Source: Acanthopleura granulata (Eukaryota; Mollusca; Polyplacophora; Chitonida; Chitonidae). Taken from it: 64,000 bases of DNA. This document shows, one piece after another, positions 33,300-46,458 of this stretch. Below the pieces are notes generated by a model. The model made no database searches, was not told the origin of the DNA, and saw only the letters and a program-made list of their open reading frames with translations. Position 1 is the first letter of the stretch. Each line of letters opens with the position of its first letter. The stretch is taken from NCBI GenBank assembly GCA_016165875.1, contig JABBOT010000027.1, positions 124,001 to 188,000 on the forward strand. Direction: 5' to 3'. The translations under genes were made by a program, and so were the position numbers.

Positions 33300-36200
33300 C
33301 CCAAATGAAGCTATCAGCATTCCATCATCAACATAAAAATCCCAGTCATTCAGGTGGTTCTTCTGGCTGCAAGTGTGGCGACTGTTTGGTGTCAACCAGT
33401 CAACCAACTTGTGTGACTACAGTCAACCAACTTGCGGAAGACCTGCAACCATTAATACCCGCAGTTTCTCGGTTATTTAACACGCATAAAAAGTCATGCC
33501 TGATCAGTGCATAGCCCATTATCATCAAACAGTGAGAATTTCATTTCACTTCCGTCTGATCTTCCGGGGCCTAACATCAAATGAGTTGTTATCTACTTCC
33601 AGTGAGTCAGATTTTTTTCACAGTGCAGCATTGCCGGGAAGTATAGAGGACGCAGTAAAATCGTCACTGGTCACACATAACAAATACTTGGACACGTTCG
33701 ACATCATGGTCGGCGACTCCGAGGGCTAGGCCGATGTTGTGATTGGTCACGTGAAGTGTGGTAGGGGATTATCAGCAGTCACAATACATCAGAGATAATC
33801 TGGCCTCTTTGTACCCAGAGCTTTACACCTACATTTCCCTCTCATCTCCTGCACATTCCTACTGCATCCTTCAGCTGCCTAAGCCTTAATCTACCTTCAC
33901 ACACAGTATTACAAAATTGAAAGATAACTTTTATCTCAACTGAACTTTCTACTTCGATAAAAGCCTCTTGTTTGCATGGACATTTATTGTGATCAAATGT
34001 TATCACACATTATGTGAATGAACAATACTATGTTACTGGTTACCTCCCACCATAATGTGGTCACTGTCGGATAAATGAAATATTCTCGAGGACAGCGTAA
34101 AAACGCCAATCAAATAAATAAATAAATCAAGAAACAATACTACATTATAATATTTAAACATCATTTTCAAAACAATTAAAATTGAAACTCCTGATTTTGT
34201 ACATATGAATTTCAAATATTTTAAGCTGTAAAATCTTCTGTTTTTATATGTACTACAAATATCACATGACTGGTCAATATTTTTACCATGCAGGTTGTCT
34301 ATGCTGTTTGGCAATCATATGAGTCCTGGTTTCTGTGCCTGCATCTGTAGCTTCAGTTACACTTTGATCAAATGCTGATGAAATCAGATTAGTAATTTCA
34401 TAGGCAAGTGCTACATTTCATATTACATTTCATAAGAATAATTCATTCACCAGTACATGTGCTTGTTACAAAGTGGTCACTAATACATGTACATGTAACA
34501 AGGATAGAATTTTAGAAGGATAGAAGCCATGTACAAAGTCAAACAGAAGAGCTTTGCCATTCTTTGATAGTTGTCTCCTGAAATTTGCATTTCTTATTTT
34601 TTGTAAATCAAAGGATTCACATCTCCTTCCTGTATGATTTGCCATCATTTGAAGTTTTTTCTTTAAATATGTAAATGTTCGAGAAATAGGAAAGATACAT
34701 GTACCAATCACATACTTCTCTATCCTTATCAATTTGAAACGAAGCATTAGCACGGTACTGTGCATGTGGTGGCACATTTTAGTTTACAGCACACCTTATA
34801 ATTTGAGGGTAGCTCATGATCTCAATCCCTACAACTCATCAACATGATTACATTAATATTTTGAATTATATTCTAAGGCTGGTTTGGGAGTCAAATATTG
34901 CATAAATAATGATGTTCTGCTGGCTGTTTTATCTGAACACAAATTTTACTGAGCAAAAAATATATCACTTTGCACAGGGATGTCACTCTCTTCTTGTGAT
35001 AATGTAATGTTAAAACAGCGAATTAGGCCTGTAGACCAGATTGAAAGAGCCTTAACACCACTGGACTGGATTAGCACATTTTTATAGGTATCGATTGTAA
35101 TTAATATTTGACAAATCTGGCCTCAGTTTCATAAGTATATATGGTACTTAGTGCTAAGCAGATATCAGCTAAGTGCACTTTCTATCTCTAAAACACACAC
35201 TGTCATACCCCTACCTACGGATAGAAAAAAAAGATTTTATATGCACATCACGTCTCCACCAGCAGTGATTGACAAAGACAAGCACGAAAACCAAACAAGC
35301 CTTCAACTGTGAGCTGTCACCTGAGATTATACACAGCTCAAAATTGTAAACTTATAAAATCAGATTCCAAATAGACTGTTGTAGGTATGGTAAATATATA
35401 TTTTGGAATAGAGTACCATCGTCTCCAATGAAAATGTTACCTATATTAGAACAAAGAATGTTGTAACAGTTTTCAATTTCAGTGTCAACAGAGATATGAT
35501 ATAATGACCATCTGTGACCTCAGTTGCATTTTACAGCTGTTAAATATGTCTAAATATATTTTCTAAAGCTGTTAAATATGTGCAAAGTCTCACCTCAGAA
35601 ATAGAATATTGTCAAGAGAAACCAGCATTCTGGAAGTACTGTAATGGGGGTTAGGAAAAAACGACTTCAGGTTAAATTGCTGATAGGTGACCATAACAAA
35701 ACAGCTGGACACCGACACTGACACCACTTTCCCAAACACTCACAATATCTCACTGTACATAGTAATGGCTGGCTGAAAATTGTTATGTTGCCCCAAGTTT
35801 TCAGAATATTGAGACAGGAAACAAGGAATCAAATGTCTTTTGCCATGTTTGCTTTAGCACACACTGATGAATTGGTTTGAAGATATTCGGATTAAGCAGC
35901 ACTGGAAATCTTCCAATAAACAATGCAAAAATTAGGCACAAACAGCAAATGAGAAGAAACTTTGCTGATAATGAGTCCCTTTACCAAAAAAATCCAAGGG
36001 TATAATCTAGGAAACCCAAGGCTTCAGGGCTATACTAGAAAAAAGTGATCATTACCTCTGGAAATTGTGTCATCTGAGGATTGACTACTTTTGCATCTGG
36101 TTAATTAATCAGAGATTTGTGAAGAATTGTCACATATCAACTGCAAGGGCTGCATTTCAGCTACAGTGTCACCTGAGGCCTCAGTGGCAGAGAGGTTAGC

Positions 36201-37369
36201 ATGCTAGCAGAGGACTTTGACTCAGGAGTGTCCAACCAATATGGTTGTAATATGGTTCCAATATGGAGTTCAAGTCAAGCTAAAGCGCAATTTCTTTGAC
36301 TGCCATTTTTCATCACATCAAACTGTTTATCCTCGCTTGGACTTTGCTGTGCACAAAGTTGATTCTATTTTCAACCTTTTCACAAGTTCAACACATTTTG
36401 TGGGCATTTCTGGGTGAAGTGATTTGAAAAAGGCAAAGATCCAATTGTGTCAACAAGAGAAACATTTATGTTAACCGTGACAGTCTTCAGTATTCCCTCC
36501 CCCTTCCCCCTCCTAAGTAATATAAAGTCTGATTTGCTTAATGATGAAAAGAAACCTGTTTTCGTAACTCACATGTCGAGGACTACACAATCATGTGAAA
36601 ATTTCTAAAGTCCTAGAGTAATGAACCGTGCAAGAGAAGAGATCTGTGTTTCTGAAAGATAATCTGGGAAGAAGGAAACAGATCCCACATCCGTAGTCCA
36701 CAATTATTTTTAAGAATATGTTATTTTCAGGTCTTTTTCTGTTCAAGAACAGCACACCAATCACTTGCTCATCTTTATCAGTGAAGTCTGATCAGGGTGC
36801 AAGTGGCGTTCCTTAAGATTATATTTCCATCGCAAGTGTGAAACACATAAAATTAATGTGATTTTTCAGTGACATCAAAGAAATCAGTGTTTTGTTTTCA
36901 ATGATCATATATCTGTGTCAAATTCTACAGCCTCTTTATCCAAGACCCAAGCATGAAAGCTTCAAGAATATTCAATTACTGAAGATATCTCATGCCAAGT
37001 TTTAGAAATCTGAAACAGCTATTTTCTTAAAGAAACTCAAGTTCCCAGCCATGTGTGGTTTAAAAATGAAACTTGACCTCTTAAGTACATCCATTCATTT
37101 ATTCACTGAAGTCAAAACTGTGAATTGAAATCAAATAAAAAGTCGAACACGTGTTCTGATGAGAAAAAAAAAATTACGCATCATAGTGCCTGAGGAGTGT
37201 AACTTTGTACATAGTGAATTCAATATACTGAAATTACTGGTAGGTACAAGTGTATAGGTGATAGGATAAGTGTACACAAATTTCCATGGAAATCGATGCA
37301 GCACATTTGGAAGAGTTTATAGTCACAGGTGTAAGACGTCTGTTTACCTCCTGGGACAGGGGTTGTGAA
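33300..37369. other. non-coding stretch, possible promoter side at 33300-33760
   Basis: 33640-33760 is slightly richer in CpG (GTCGGCGACTCCGAGGG) and could be promoter sequence for the minus-strand candidate exon at 33046. Beyond it I saw a truncated SINE at 34040 and a tRNA-like SINE head remnant near 36176-36290 (AGTGGCAGAGAGGTTAGC). Otherwise nothing recognised. Confidence 0.4.
34040..34130 (+). repeat. SINE family A, 5'-truncated copy with AAATA tail
   Basis: Starts within the body (CCTCCCACCATAATGTGGTC) and ends CGCCAATCAAATAAATAAAT. This is the pattern expected from incomplete target-primed reverse transcription. Confidence 0.85.
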
Positions 37370-38011
37370 GACTGGTATAAGCAGCATCAAAATTACACTT
37401 GCACAAGTTTGAACCTTGAAGAATATGTATGCAAATTTCAGGGGTAAATACATGTGCATACAAAACTGTGTCCTTGGACTGGTATAAGCAGCATCAAAAT
37501 TACACTTGCACAAGTTTGAACCTTGAAGAATATGTATGCAAATTTCAGGGGTAAATACATGTGCATACAAAACTGTGTCCTTGGACTGGTATAAGCAGCA
37601 TCAAAATTACACTTGCACAAGTTTGAACCTTGAAGAATATGTATGCAAATTTCAGGGGTAAATACATGTGCATACAAAACTGTGTCCTTGGACTGGTATA
37701 GGCAGCATCAAAATTACACTTGCACAAGTTTGAACCTTGAAGAATATGTATGCAAATTTCAGGGGTAAATACATGTGCATACAAAACTGTGTCCTTGGAC
37801 TGGTATAAGCAGCATCAAAATTACACTTGCACAAGTTTGAACCTTGAAGAATATGTATGCAAATTTCAGGGGTAAATACATGTGCATACAAAACTGTGTC
37901 CTTGGACTGGTATAAGCAGCATCAAAATTACACTTGCACAAGTTTGAACCTTGAAGAATATGTATGCAAATTTCAGGGGTAAATACATGTGCATACAAAA
38001 CTGTGTCCTTG
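37370..38011. repeat. 107-bp tandem array, six copies
   Basis: Exactly six units of 107 bp starting GACTGGTATAAGCAGCATCA, at 37370, 37477, 37584, 37691, 37798 and 37905. The units are almost identical: the only difference noticed is GGTATAGG in the fourth copy. Overlapping minus-strand frames of 79-116 codons repeat with the array and are not genes. Confidence 0.97.
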
Positions 38012-39582
38012 GACACACAGGCAGGTGTGATATCAGTGTACATCTTGAAATATACATCCTTCTCCCCCATGCCAACTTCATTAGGTGTGTGTAATGAAGT
38101 TTTTAGCTTAGAGAAATAACACTTGCAATAGGCTAGTTCTTCTATCCATTCAATATGACCTTCTCTTTGATACCATGAGCAAAGTCCAGACTCGTTGACG
38201 AAACCTAAACGGGTTATACTTTGATTAACCTGTCATTTAATCAGTTCATGCAGTCCTTGTCAATAGCTCATATCTCGGGACAGAAAACTTATAATTTGTC
38301 TTCAGCTTGCACGTGTCATGACCAACTTTTCATTTGTTTTCAGTTCGCAATTTTGATTCATTGCAAGCAGTCTTTTTATTGACTTATAGTGTTAAATTAA
38401 AATTTACTGACCTTGAAGAACTGAACTCTTCAGTGTCGCAAGTAAGTTCAGATTAATAAAGAATTCCTGTCAGCTTCGTTCTGTGTTAATTACATGACAG
38501 CTCAGTCTCTCTCACTGAGCTGGCCACTTTAATATTTCGATAATTTACACGGTTTACATTAAATGTTTGGTGAAATCAAAGGAAATGAGGGCCATACAAC
38601 TGAATGAGCTGTTGGCAAATATTCCATTATGTTATTGGTGGAAGGCATGTGGTCTTCAACAAACATAAGACTCCAAATAAAATCCCTCCACAGAGTCGCT
38701 GACCACTTACAGTGACCAAGGACCCATGGAGGAAAAAAACAAGAGCTGACAACTCCCTTGCCAAAGCTGGGATTGAGCCAGTAACTAGGCCTTTGGGACT
38801 CATCTCCCCTACCCATCATCTGAATGCTAAAGCTGAATACGTTCGAAGACGCAATGCTTTGACACAAGGACTCTTTACTACATGTGTTTCAGCAGCTACC
38901 AGGATTTTTCAGTCAGAAGTTATACTTCACCTTTTGATGACAAAAGCCTATATTCTGAGCCGGATGTTGCTTCAGTAATATACTCACATATTTTCCTCAG
39001 GAGCATAAATGACATAAAACCATGTAGCACACGCTGATTGGCATTCAGCAATAAACAATCATGCCGGCCATTAAATCAGCACTGATAGGTTAGTGTTGTC
39101 AAGGCAAGGTGTCTGGTCACACATCACCGGTCACTTTATCACATCTTGACATTTATGTTTAGTCAGCACTTTATCTATAAGCAATAAACAATGCTTGTAC
39201 TCTGGCTTGTTCAGTATATCCCTTAATTAGCATCAGACTATTAATGGAACTAATGCAGAGACAACATGATGAAAAACATGCACATAACATTTCAAAGAAA
39301 GAATAGCTAAGGCACAATGAAGAAGTGTGACCAACATGACACTTTCTTCAAATGGACCAAAAGCTGATATGAAAGTTACACAGATAACCAGGATATTCAT
39401 CTGAAATAAATTCTTTTCAAATTAATGAATATTAACTGTTTGTTGTGTTCATATTTTGGAACATGCTTGAAAAGAGCACACCTTAATTATCATTTCATGC
39501 AAAAATAGAGCCACATCTCTTTCAAAGAAATTCTTCCAAATTATGCACTGAAAACTTCACCAAGGATAATAAACAAACTTAC

Positions 39583-39703
39583 GTGAGAAGGCCAATGTTG
39601 GCTTCTGGGATAGCCTGTGAGTCTGCCTCTGTGCCTGGATGGCTTGTCTCTGTCATTCTCACGGTGGTCACTGATGCAGGACAACTTCAGTCTTGCCAGG
39701 TGT
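39583..39703 (-). other. candidate exon of an unidentified minus-strand transcript
   Basis: 121 bp with strong borders: acceptor TATGGTTTCAG and donor GTAAGTTT. One frame is open across it (HLARLKLSCISDHRENDRDK and onward, 40 codons), polar and basic, with no family recognised. It could be an untranslated exon of the SLC26A11-like gene or part of another gene. Confidence 0.35.
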
Positions 39704-41410
39704 CTGAAACCATAGACAAAATACCAGGATGTGAAACCCAATTGGATGACAACTAGACTAGCTACTAGCTAACAAGCGTAACACATCAAGTAGAAGCCTT
39801 GCAGAACTACTGATGAATATTCATTAGCAGAAGGAATTGTACAGGACCATCACTCAGTGCATTAAATTACCAAATAACATACACAGATTTTTTTTTTTTT
39901 TTTTTGGTTGACAGTTTAATGAGAATCCCGGCTGGCCACCTTCCTGTTACATGATACAACTGACCTTGTCAATATCTAGATACTGTATTTCTTCAACCTT
40001 TTTACAAGTTTCCAAGATGTTTGTTCAAGCATACACTCAGTGAGAGCATTATCTGGAGCAGACTGATAAAATGAAACTTTCTGGCGATGTGCCCTGAAAC
40101 TGGCCAAAACAATCAATTTAGCTTAGTCTCCAAACTCAAATTGGAAAGGTGCTTGTTCATGCACAAAAATGCTATTTATTTTTTTAATTTTTTGTTACAC
40201 ATTGTAAAAATTCACTGAATTTACACAACAGAACAAAAAAAACCTACAAGTGTCATGTACATGTTTTTCAGAGGGTTCAATACAACCCAGTATGTCATAC
40301 AATGACTGTGTTCACTGAGAGATGCTTAGAACCAAAATGGGGAACCTATCCTGCCAAAGGTAATTCGGGACAAAGCTGTGTAGTGTGTTCATCATTGTTA
40401 CATTTACGATGATGTTTTGTAGGCAGGTAAATTACTTGTGCAATGCTAGAGAACAATAGTCAAGTCAGTTTGGGACCGAATCGCCATTGTGCAGGAAAAG
40501 GCATCCCTCTGCCCCAGTGAGAGCTGGTTTACATGATATTTAAACAAATACATACTAGTTTTGCTGTAAAAGCTGTAAACAAGCTGTCTTTAAGAAAACG
40601 GCACAATACGGAGTTTTCTTTAGCTGATTTTTAAACTTCAACCTCATGCAAGATATATATCACATATCAATCTGTACATATATCTCATAAAGAATAACAA
40701 TACAAAATGGAGTAATAAAACCTTAAAGAACCTGTTGTGCCTAAAACAGCCGGTAAGTTTTGCTGTATACGCTAAGAGTGCTGGCCAAACTCTGGTACAT
40801 GTACATGCAACTTACAGAATGCTATCTGTGGTACATCCATACCTTGGGTTTCACTAAGGTATGGATGCCAACCCTTCATTAAAACTTGGAAACTCCAGAT
40901 GTGCTGGCTGCCCCAACTGGATAAGTTGTCAGACTGAGGTCATGTTTAATTGACCTGTCTGTATCACCTGTACTGCTGAAGCTTACATACATACAATGGA
41001 CACATGTACAATGGAGGTAACCATGGTGAAAAGAAACTAGGATATCTATGTTCCACCCAAAAAGAACTCCTGGCTTAACATGACCTGATAAACTTTCTAA
41101 ATATAATGCTGATGCAACGTGGTACATCCCACAGAAATCTATGCTCTTCCAAAAAACACAGGCACGGTTAGAACACGATCGAGACACCACATGTCACCAA
41201 CTTCCACTGGTGACCTAGCATCATTGGCCAAATGACATGACGCTGCTTATTTCATGACTGCTGACATTCTGGTCGACTCTTTCATTGTTTAACTTGGTTA
41301 AACATGACAGCGAATTGAATTAATTATCCTTCTCTTTGAGTCAATCAGATTTTAAAGGTGAAAATTCAACATGTGTGTTACATTTTTATGGCACCATAAT
41401 CATATATATG

Positions 41411-41616
41411 TCCCTAGCTCTCTGATTGGTCAATCTCTCATAAGCTTAAAAGCATGGGCGCCATCAGATCCCTTCTCTGCAGCATAATACTCCACACTTC
41501 AAAAGAAGATAATTCAGCAATTTCAAAAGGTTTCAAAGGTTTTGACACGGAAGAGAGAATTTCATAGTCTTCGTAAAGAACAGTACCTCAGTCATGAGCT
41601 GTCTTTTACTTTAAAT
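41411..41616 (+). repeat. dispersed repeat, copy 1
   Basis: About 205 bp clearly homologous, in the same orientation, to 48817-49024. Both contain CAATCTCTCATAAGCTT, CACACTTCAAAA and CCTCAGTCATGAGCTGT. No terminal repeats or coding capacity; family unknown. Confidence 0.8.
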
Positions 41617-41872
41617 ATTATGCACAACCCATACATTACGATAACACAGATTTGAACACATGAGCCAATATATGATGCTTACTGAAATGGAAGAAAATAT
41701 AAAGTTATACTTTCTTAACTCTTAACTCAGTGTTATAAAAGCCACCAAAGCCAACATACAATCGAAGCACAATGCAACAGCTGCCAACAGTAAAATAACA
41801 TGTGACCGTACAAAACTACAGAGTCACTTAATAATAGAAACACCAACCTGATTACATACATACAGTCATTTG

Positions 41873-42025
41873 TTCATCTGATTGTTGTTTTGTGCCATAC
41901 TTTAGAATTTTTGACTTATTCAATTGTGGTCATTGTAATGGGTGGAAGAAACCACTGAGACCAGAGTAACCCAATAATCTTACCTAGTTAATGACAAAGT
42001 TTCCCACTTGTCCCATACAGATATG
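41873..42025 (-). repeat. SINE family A, strongly diverged
   Basis: Follows the family layout (TGATTGTTGTTTTGTGCC, then GGGTGGAAGAAACCACTGAG, then TTTCCCACTTGTCCCA) but with many substitutions. Confidence 0.5.
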
Positions 42026-44608
42026 CATCTCACACTGGCAGCTAGAAGACAAGTGGTCTACAAAGAAAGCTAAACAACGTAACAAGTGTTGTCAACCACT
42101 TACTGTAACCAAGGCCGAATGAGCAGTGAGAGCAGGAGAATTTTCAAATTGCCTGCCTAAAGCCAGTTTTGAACCTACACCTCATGTATCCCAGCATCTC
42201 AACCGCATAGTACCTTTAACCACAAACCATGGTTCACTCACTAATTGCATTTATAAATGATTATTTATATCATTGTCTATAGTAACGTTGGTCAGAAAAT
42301 GCAGTAACGGTAGCTGTTATGTTGTGGTTGACAGACAAATGAACCACAGCCACTTGACGTCATGACATGCCAGAAACCACGGGCCATGGCATTTTATCCT
42401 CAGCATACATTTACTCTGATAACTTTCAGTTTCCAGATTAAAAATTTTTAATTCACCTGTATTAGTCTTGTGCTTCCCCTTTATATCTGCTTACCTATAT
42501 CTTTCTTTGCATCAAGTACATGTACTGACAAAAGTAATTATAACCTACTGCTTGTATACTAGCTGTCCCAGAGAAAAAAACACATGCAAAATTAACCTAT
42601 GTGCTTAACTCTCAAAAGAAAACATGATACTGAATTCATTGAACTACATGTACATCACACTTCATAATTCCTTCCCTGTCACTTTCTGTGACACATTCCC
42701 CTACAGTATGATATACACTCATACAAATTCATGTCAACTGATACATAAAGAAAATAAATTCTCATGAATATGTATTGATGATGTTGTTGTGTGCATGATT
42801 ATAGAGTGCTTACCTGTGATTCTATGATGCAATGTATTACTTTATATTGCCACATAACGGTTAACTTATGAAAAGTTTACCTATCAATGTTTGGGTTGGG
42901 CTTTTACATCCATGAGTGCAACCTCTCTTATTCAACCAAATGTTCATCATTTTAAGTACATTTAAAGAAAGAAATTCACATTAGTTTTCAATTTTCTTGG
43001 AATATTTTACACTGGATTCCCCCCCCCCCCCATTCTCCTCCACTCTAAGTCTCCAGTTTATACATGTGTGTACAATGCACACAGAATCAATGAAAGAATT
43101 TAATATTTTTTCTACCTTAAACAGGTGTCATATATTATATACATGTCTATATAGATTGGTTATATTTACCCAATCTGCCACCATAACATTGATCACAAAG
43201 GCCCCATGCCAGCAATGAATTTCATTAATGTTACTGACTTTTGGTGATTTACTTCACATGGAGAGTAGTAACTTATTAACAGCAATGTGTAGTCAAGTGC
43301 AAATATCAAAACCAGATAAAAAAAATGATTAGCTTAAATCAGGTGCAATATACATACTTCATCATCAGCAACATATATGCTGGTCTCTGTCAGACTTATG
43401 ACAGCACATAATATACCATGATGTAGTACTAATCAAATTTTGAGCGACATTGAAAATATTTAATTCCTTGAAAATTTGCGTATATCTTTACCTCAAATTC
43501 AAATACAGCGGCCTCATTCCAATGATTGCTTAGGTATTTGGTTTCAAAATTGCAAATAGAAATTGTTAATAAAATCTAAATAAACACCTTGCAGTATAAA
43601 TCGTGCAAAACATATATGCCACTAAATGGATGGTCAACACCCAAAACAGCTACCGCAATATGTACATGTATGAAACATTTAGGTGTGTATTTTTACCAGC
43701 CACAACAAGATATGACTAAGAGCTGAAAAAAAAAATACGACGGTCAGTGTTCTAACAAAGAGTCAGCATAACGGGCACATAACGAGTACACACCTTGTAA
43801 CAGGAGGTGCTTAAATGGTAAGCAACACGTACAAAGTTAAGGAAGCTTTCAGGTCAGCATTAGCTCCATGTGACATATACTACTACAGCCTGCTCCATGC
43901 AGTCCACACAGGTGGTTAGAGCTATCAGCTGCCCTCCGACACATATCGGACTGTGTTATCACAGATCGTGGGGATGCCGCGGGTATTGATTGGTCGAATA
44001 GGCAATATCTCCCTCTCCCTCTATGCGTCTCTGGGAGTCGATCAATCGGCAGATAGCTTTGACTTTAATCTATCACTCTGTTTTAATATAAACCTCAAGT
44101 AGTCCTGCAAACATCACCCATCCTTGATGCTGATAATTGGTTGTCTGAACATGTACTATTATAAAGCTGGAATTTTAATGAGAAGTCTTTGCAAAGCCTT
44201 ACAGGAATTATTCTGCCTATCACCTTTGCTTCACTGCTAACAGGCCAGCAGGATTTTGGGATGACACTTGTTGGCAAATCCAGGACGAAACATTGGCAGG
44301 AAGCACGGGAGGGAGACCTGATATCAAGCAGTTCCTAGTTTTTCACTCCCTTTTTTTTTGTTCTCCTTTGTCACAATTAAAGCACAGTTTCTCTGACAAA
44401 ATGAGAGTAAAAGAATGGTTGCGTATCTGGGTTTAATAAATAGATCACCCTAGGCTAGGCATTATATACCTTCTATTCTAGTTTGTAGTCTTAATTTGGG
44501 TGTATCCAAAATTTCCAAGCACATTTCTGATCATTTGAACATCACCAGAAGGGGTCAATCTTCACATATTTCATGGGAAGAAATGAATAGTTTTGTATGG
44601 GAGCCATA

Positions 44609-44758
44609 AATCGGCATTGCAGAAGTCTCTCAAGATCATGCTGGATTTGGACGAGACAGGGTGGGGGCTCTTGCGAACTACCGTGATTTCACAGAGGTTA
44701 ACAATGCTGTTGCTGTCCGAAACCAGCGTAATCTTGAGAGACTTCTGCAATGCCGATT
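44609..44758. repeat. 150-bp foldback (inverted repeat)
   Basis: Two 36-bp arms, 44609-44644 and 44723-44758, are reverse complements except for three central bases (CAT against TAC). Both include CGGCATTGCAGAAGTCTCTC. The 78-bp centre pairs weakly for a further 20 bp. It may be a small foldback transposon, but no target duplication is evident. Confidence 0.8.
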
Positions 44759-45195
44759 CAGCTTATTTTGTACACTTTGCATGTTGGGCACACCACATGC
44801 TGTTGTTAAATAGGTTACCGAAAGCTGTGCAGCATAAATCAACACAGGACTGCGTAACTGCCAGTTTTCGTAAGCCTTAGGACAGACTGCATTTGTTGAG
44901 CAGAGGATTCAATACAGAAACAATGGTAGCAGGTAGCACATGTACCTAGTTTCAGAGTGCTGATACTGTCAAGGCTGTGTTTTGTTCAGGTGGACAATAT
45001 ATAAATCAAAAGAGCTTGATATAAAAATTTAGATTTCATATGCACAAACAACCAAACTTTTCAGTCCATGACAGAAAATATATTCCCTTACCTATGCTGA
45101 ATTTCAATTTATGTAAAATCTGACCATAATCTTAGGGCCCTGTGGCACAGGGTCAAGTGATGGAGGTGGGAGAGAATGGGAAAAGGTGGGACAGG

Positions 45196-45236
45196 ATTGG
45201 AGGGTTTGGGTGGGGGGAGGGAGGGGGAGGAGTGTT
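45196..45236 (+). other. G-rich tract, quadruplex-type
   Basis: GGAGGGTTTGGGTGGGGGGA followed by GGGAGGGGGAGGAG gives at least four G runs with short spacers, on the plus strand. Confidence 0.6.
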
Positions 45237-45432
45237 GTAGATTCAAGCCAGGCCTGACACACTTTGATAATGAGGCAGGAGGTTGTGCTGTGGGAGAGGA
45301 TTATCACCATGATCACACAGTCTTAGTTCAATCGGTTGCCCAAACCACCCACCCTGGTCCCAAGAGTAGGAAGAACACTTGTCTTAAAACGGGCTGCCAG
45401 TCATATGGTCTACATGTAAACGGTTGAATACA

Positions 45433-46458
45433 TACACATTCTGTGTTTTGCTACAGGCCAAACTACACATGCTAGTGCTGTCGTGCTACACATTCTGTGT
45501 TTTGCTACAGGCCAAACTACACATGCTAGTGCTGTCGTGCTACACATTCTGTGTTTTGCTACAGGCCAAACTACACATGCTAGTGCTGTCGTGCTACACA
45601 TTCTGTGTTTTGCTACAGGCCAAACTACACATGCTAGTGCTGTCGTGCTACACATTCTGTGTCTTGCTACAGGCCAAACTACACATGCTAGTGCTGTCGT
45701 GCTACACATTCTGTGTCTTGCTACAGGCCAAACTACACATGCTAGTGCTGTCGTGCTACACATTCTGTGTTTTGCTACAGGCCAAACTACACATGCTAGT
45801 GCTGTCGTGCTACTCATTCTGTGTTTTGCTACAGGCCAAACTACACATGCTAGTGCTGTCGTGCTACACATTCTGTGTTTTGCTACAGGCCAAACTACAC
45901 ATGCTAGTGCTGTCGTGCTACTCATTCTGTGTTTTGCTACAGGCCAAACTACACATGCTAGTGCTGTCGTGCTACTCATTCTGTGTTTTGCTACAGGCCA
46001 AACTACACATGCTAGTGCTGTCGTGCTACACATTCTGTGTTTTGCTACAGGCCAAACTACACATGCTAGTGCTGTCGTGCTACTCATTCTGTGTTTTGCT
46101 ACAGGCCAAACTACACATGCTAGTGCTGTCGTGCTACACATTCTGTGTTTTGCTACAGGCCAAACTACACATGCTAGTGCTGTCGTGCTACTCATTCTGT
46201 GTTTTGCTACAGGCCAAACTACACATGCTAGTGCTGTCGTGCTACACATTCTGTGTCTTGCTACAGGCCAAACTACACATGCTAGTGCTGTCGTGCTACA
46301 CATTCTGTGTTTTGCTACAGGCCAAACTACACATGCTAGTGCTGTCGTGCTACACATTCTGTGTCTTGCTACAGGCCAAACTACACATGCTAGTGCTGTC
46401 GTGCTACACATTCTGTGTTTTGCTACAGGCCAAACTACACATGCTAGTGCTGTCGTGC
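45433..46458. repeat. 54-bp tandem array, 19 copies
   Basis: Nineteen units of exactly 54 bp containing TTCTGTGTTTTGCTACAGG and CATGCTAGTGCTGTCGTGC. Units differ only at two sites (ACACATT/ACTCATT and TTTTG/TCTTG). With a period divisible by three and no stop in three frames, open frames of 349, 339 and 333 codons run across it on both strands. The repeated 18-residue peptides (for example YTFCVLLQAKLHMLVLSC) have no known match that I recognise. Treated as non-coding. Confidence 0.95.

Larger units (their letters stand above)
38012..45432. other. non-coding stretch between two arrays
   Basis: No gene recognised apart from one splice-bounded candidate exon at 39583-39703. It holds a T-rich run at 39889-39906, a C12 run at 43020, a diverged SINE at 41873 and a foldback sequence at 44609, listed separately. 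40088-40150 resembles 5535-5600 (GCCCTGAAACTGGCCAA), a minor dispersed repeat. Confidence 0.45.
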
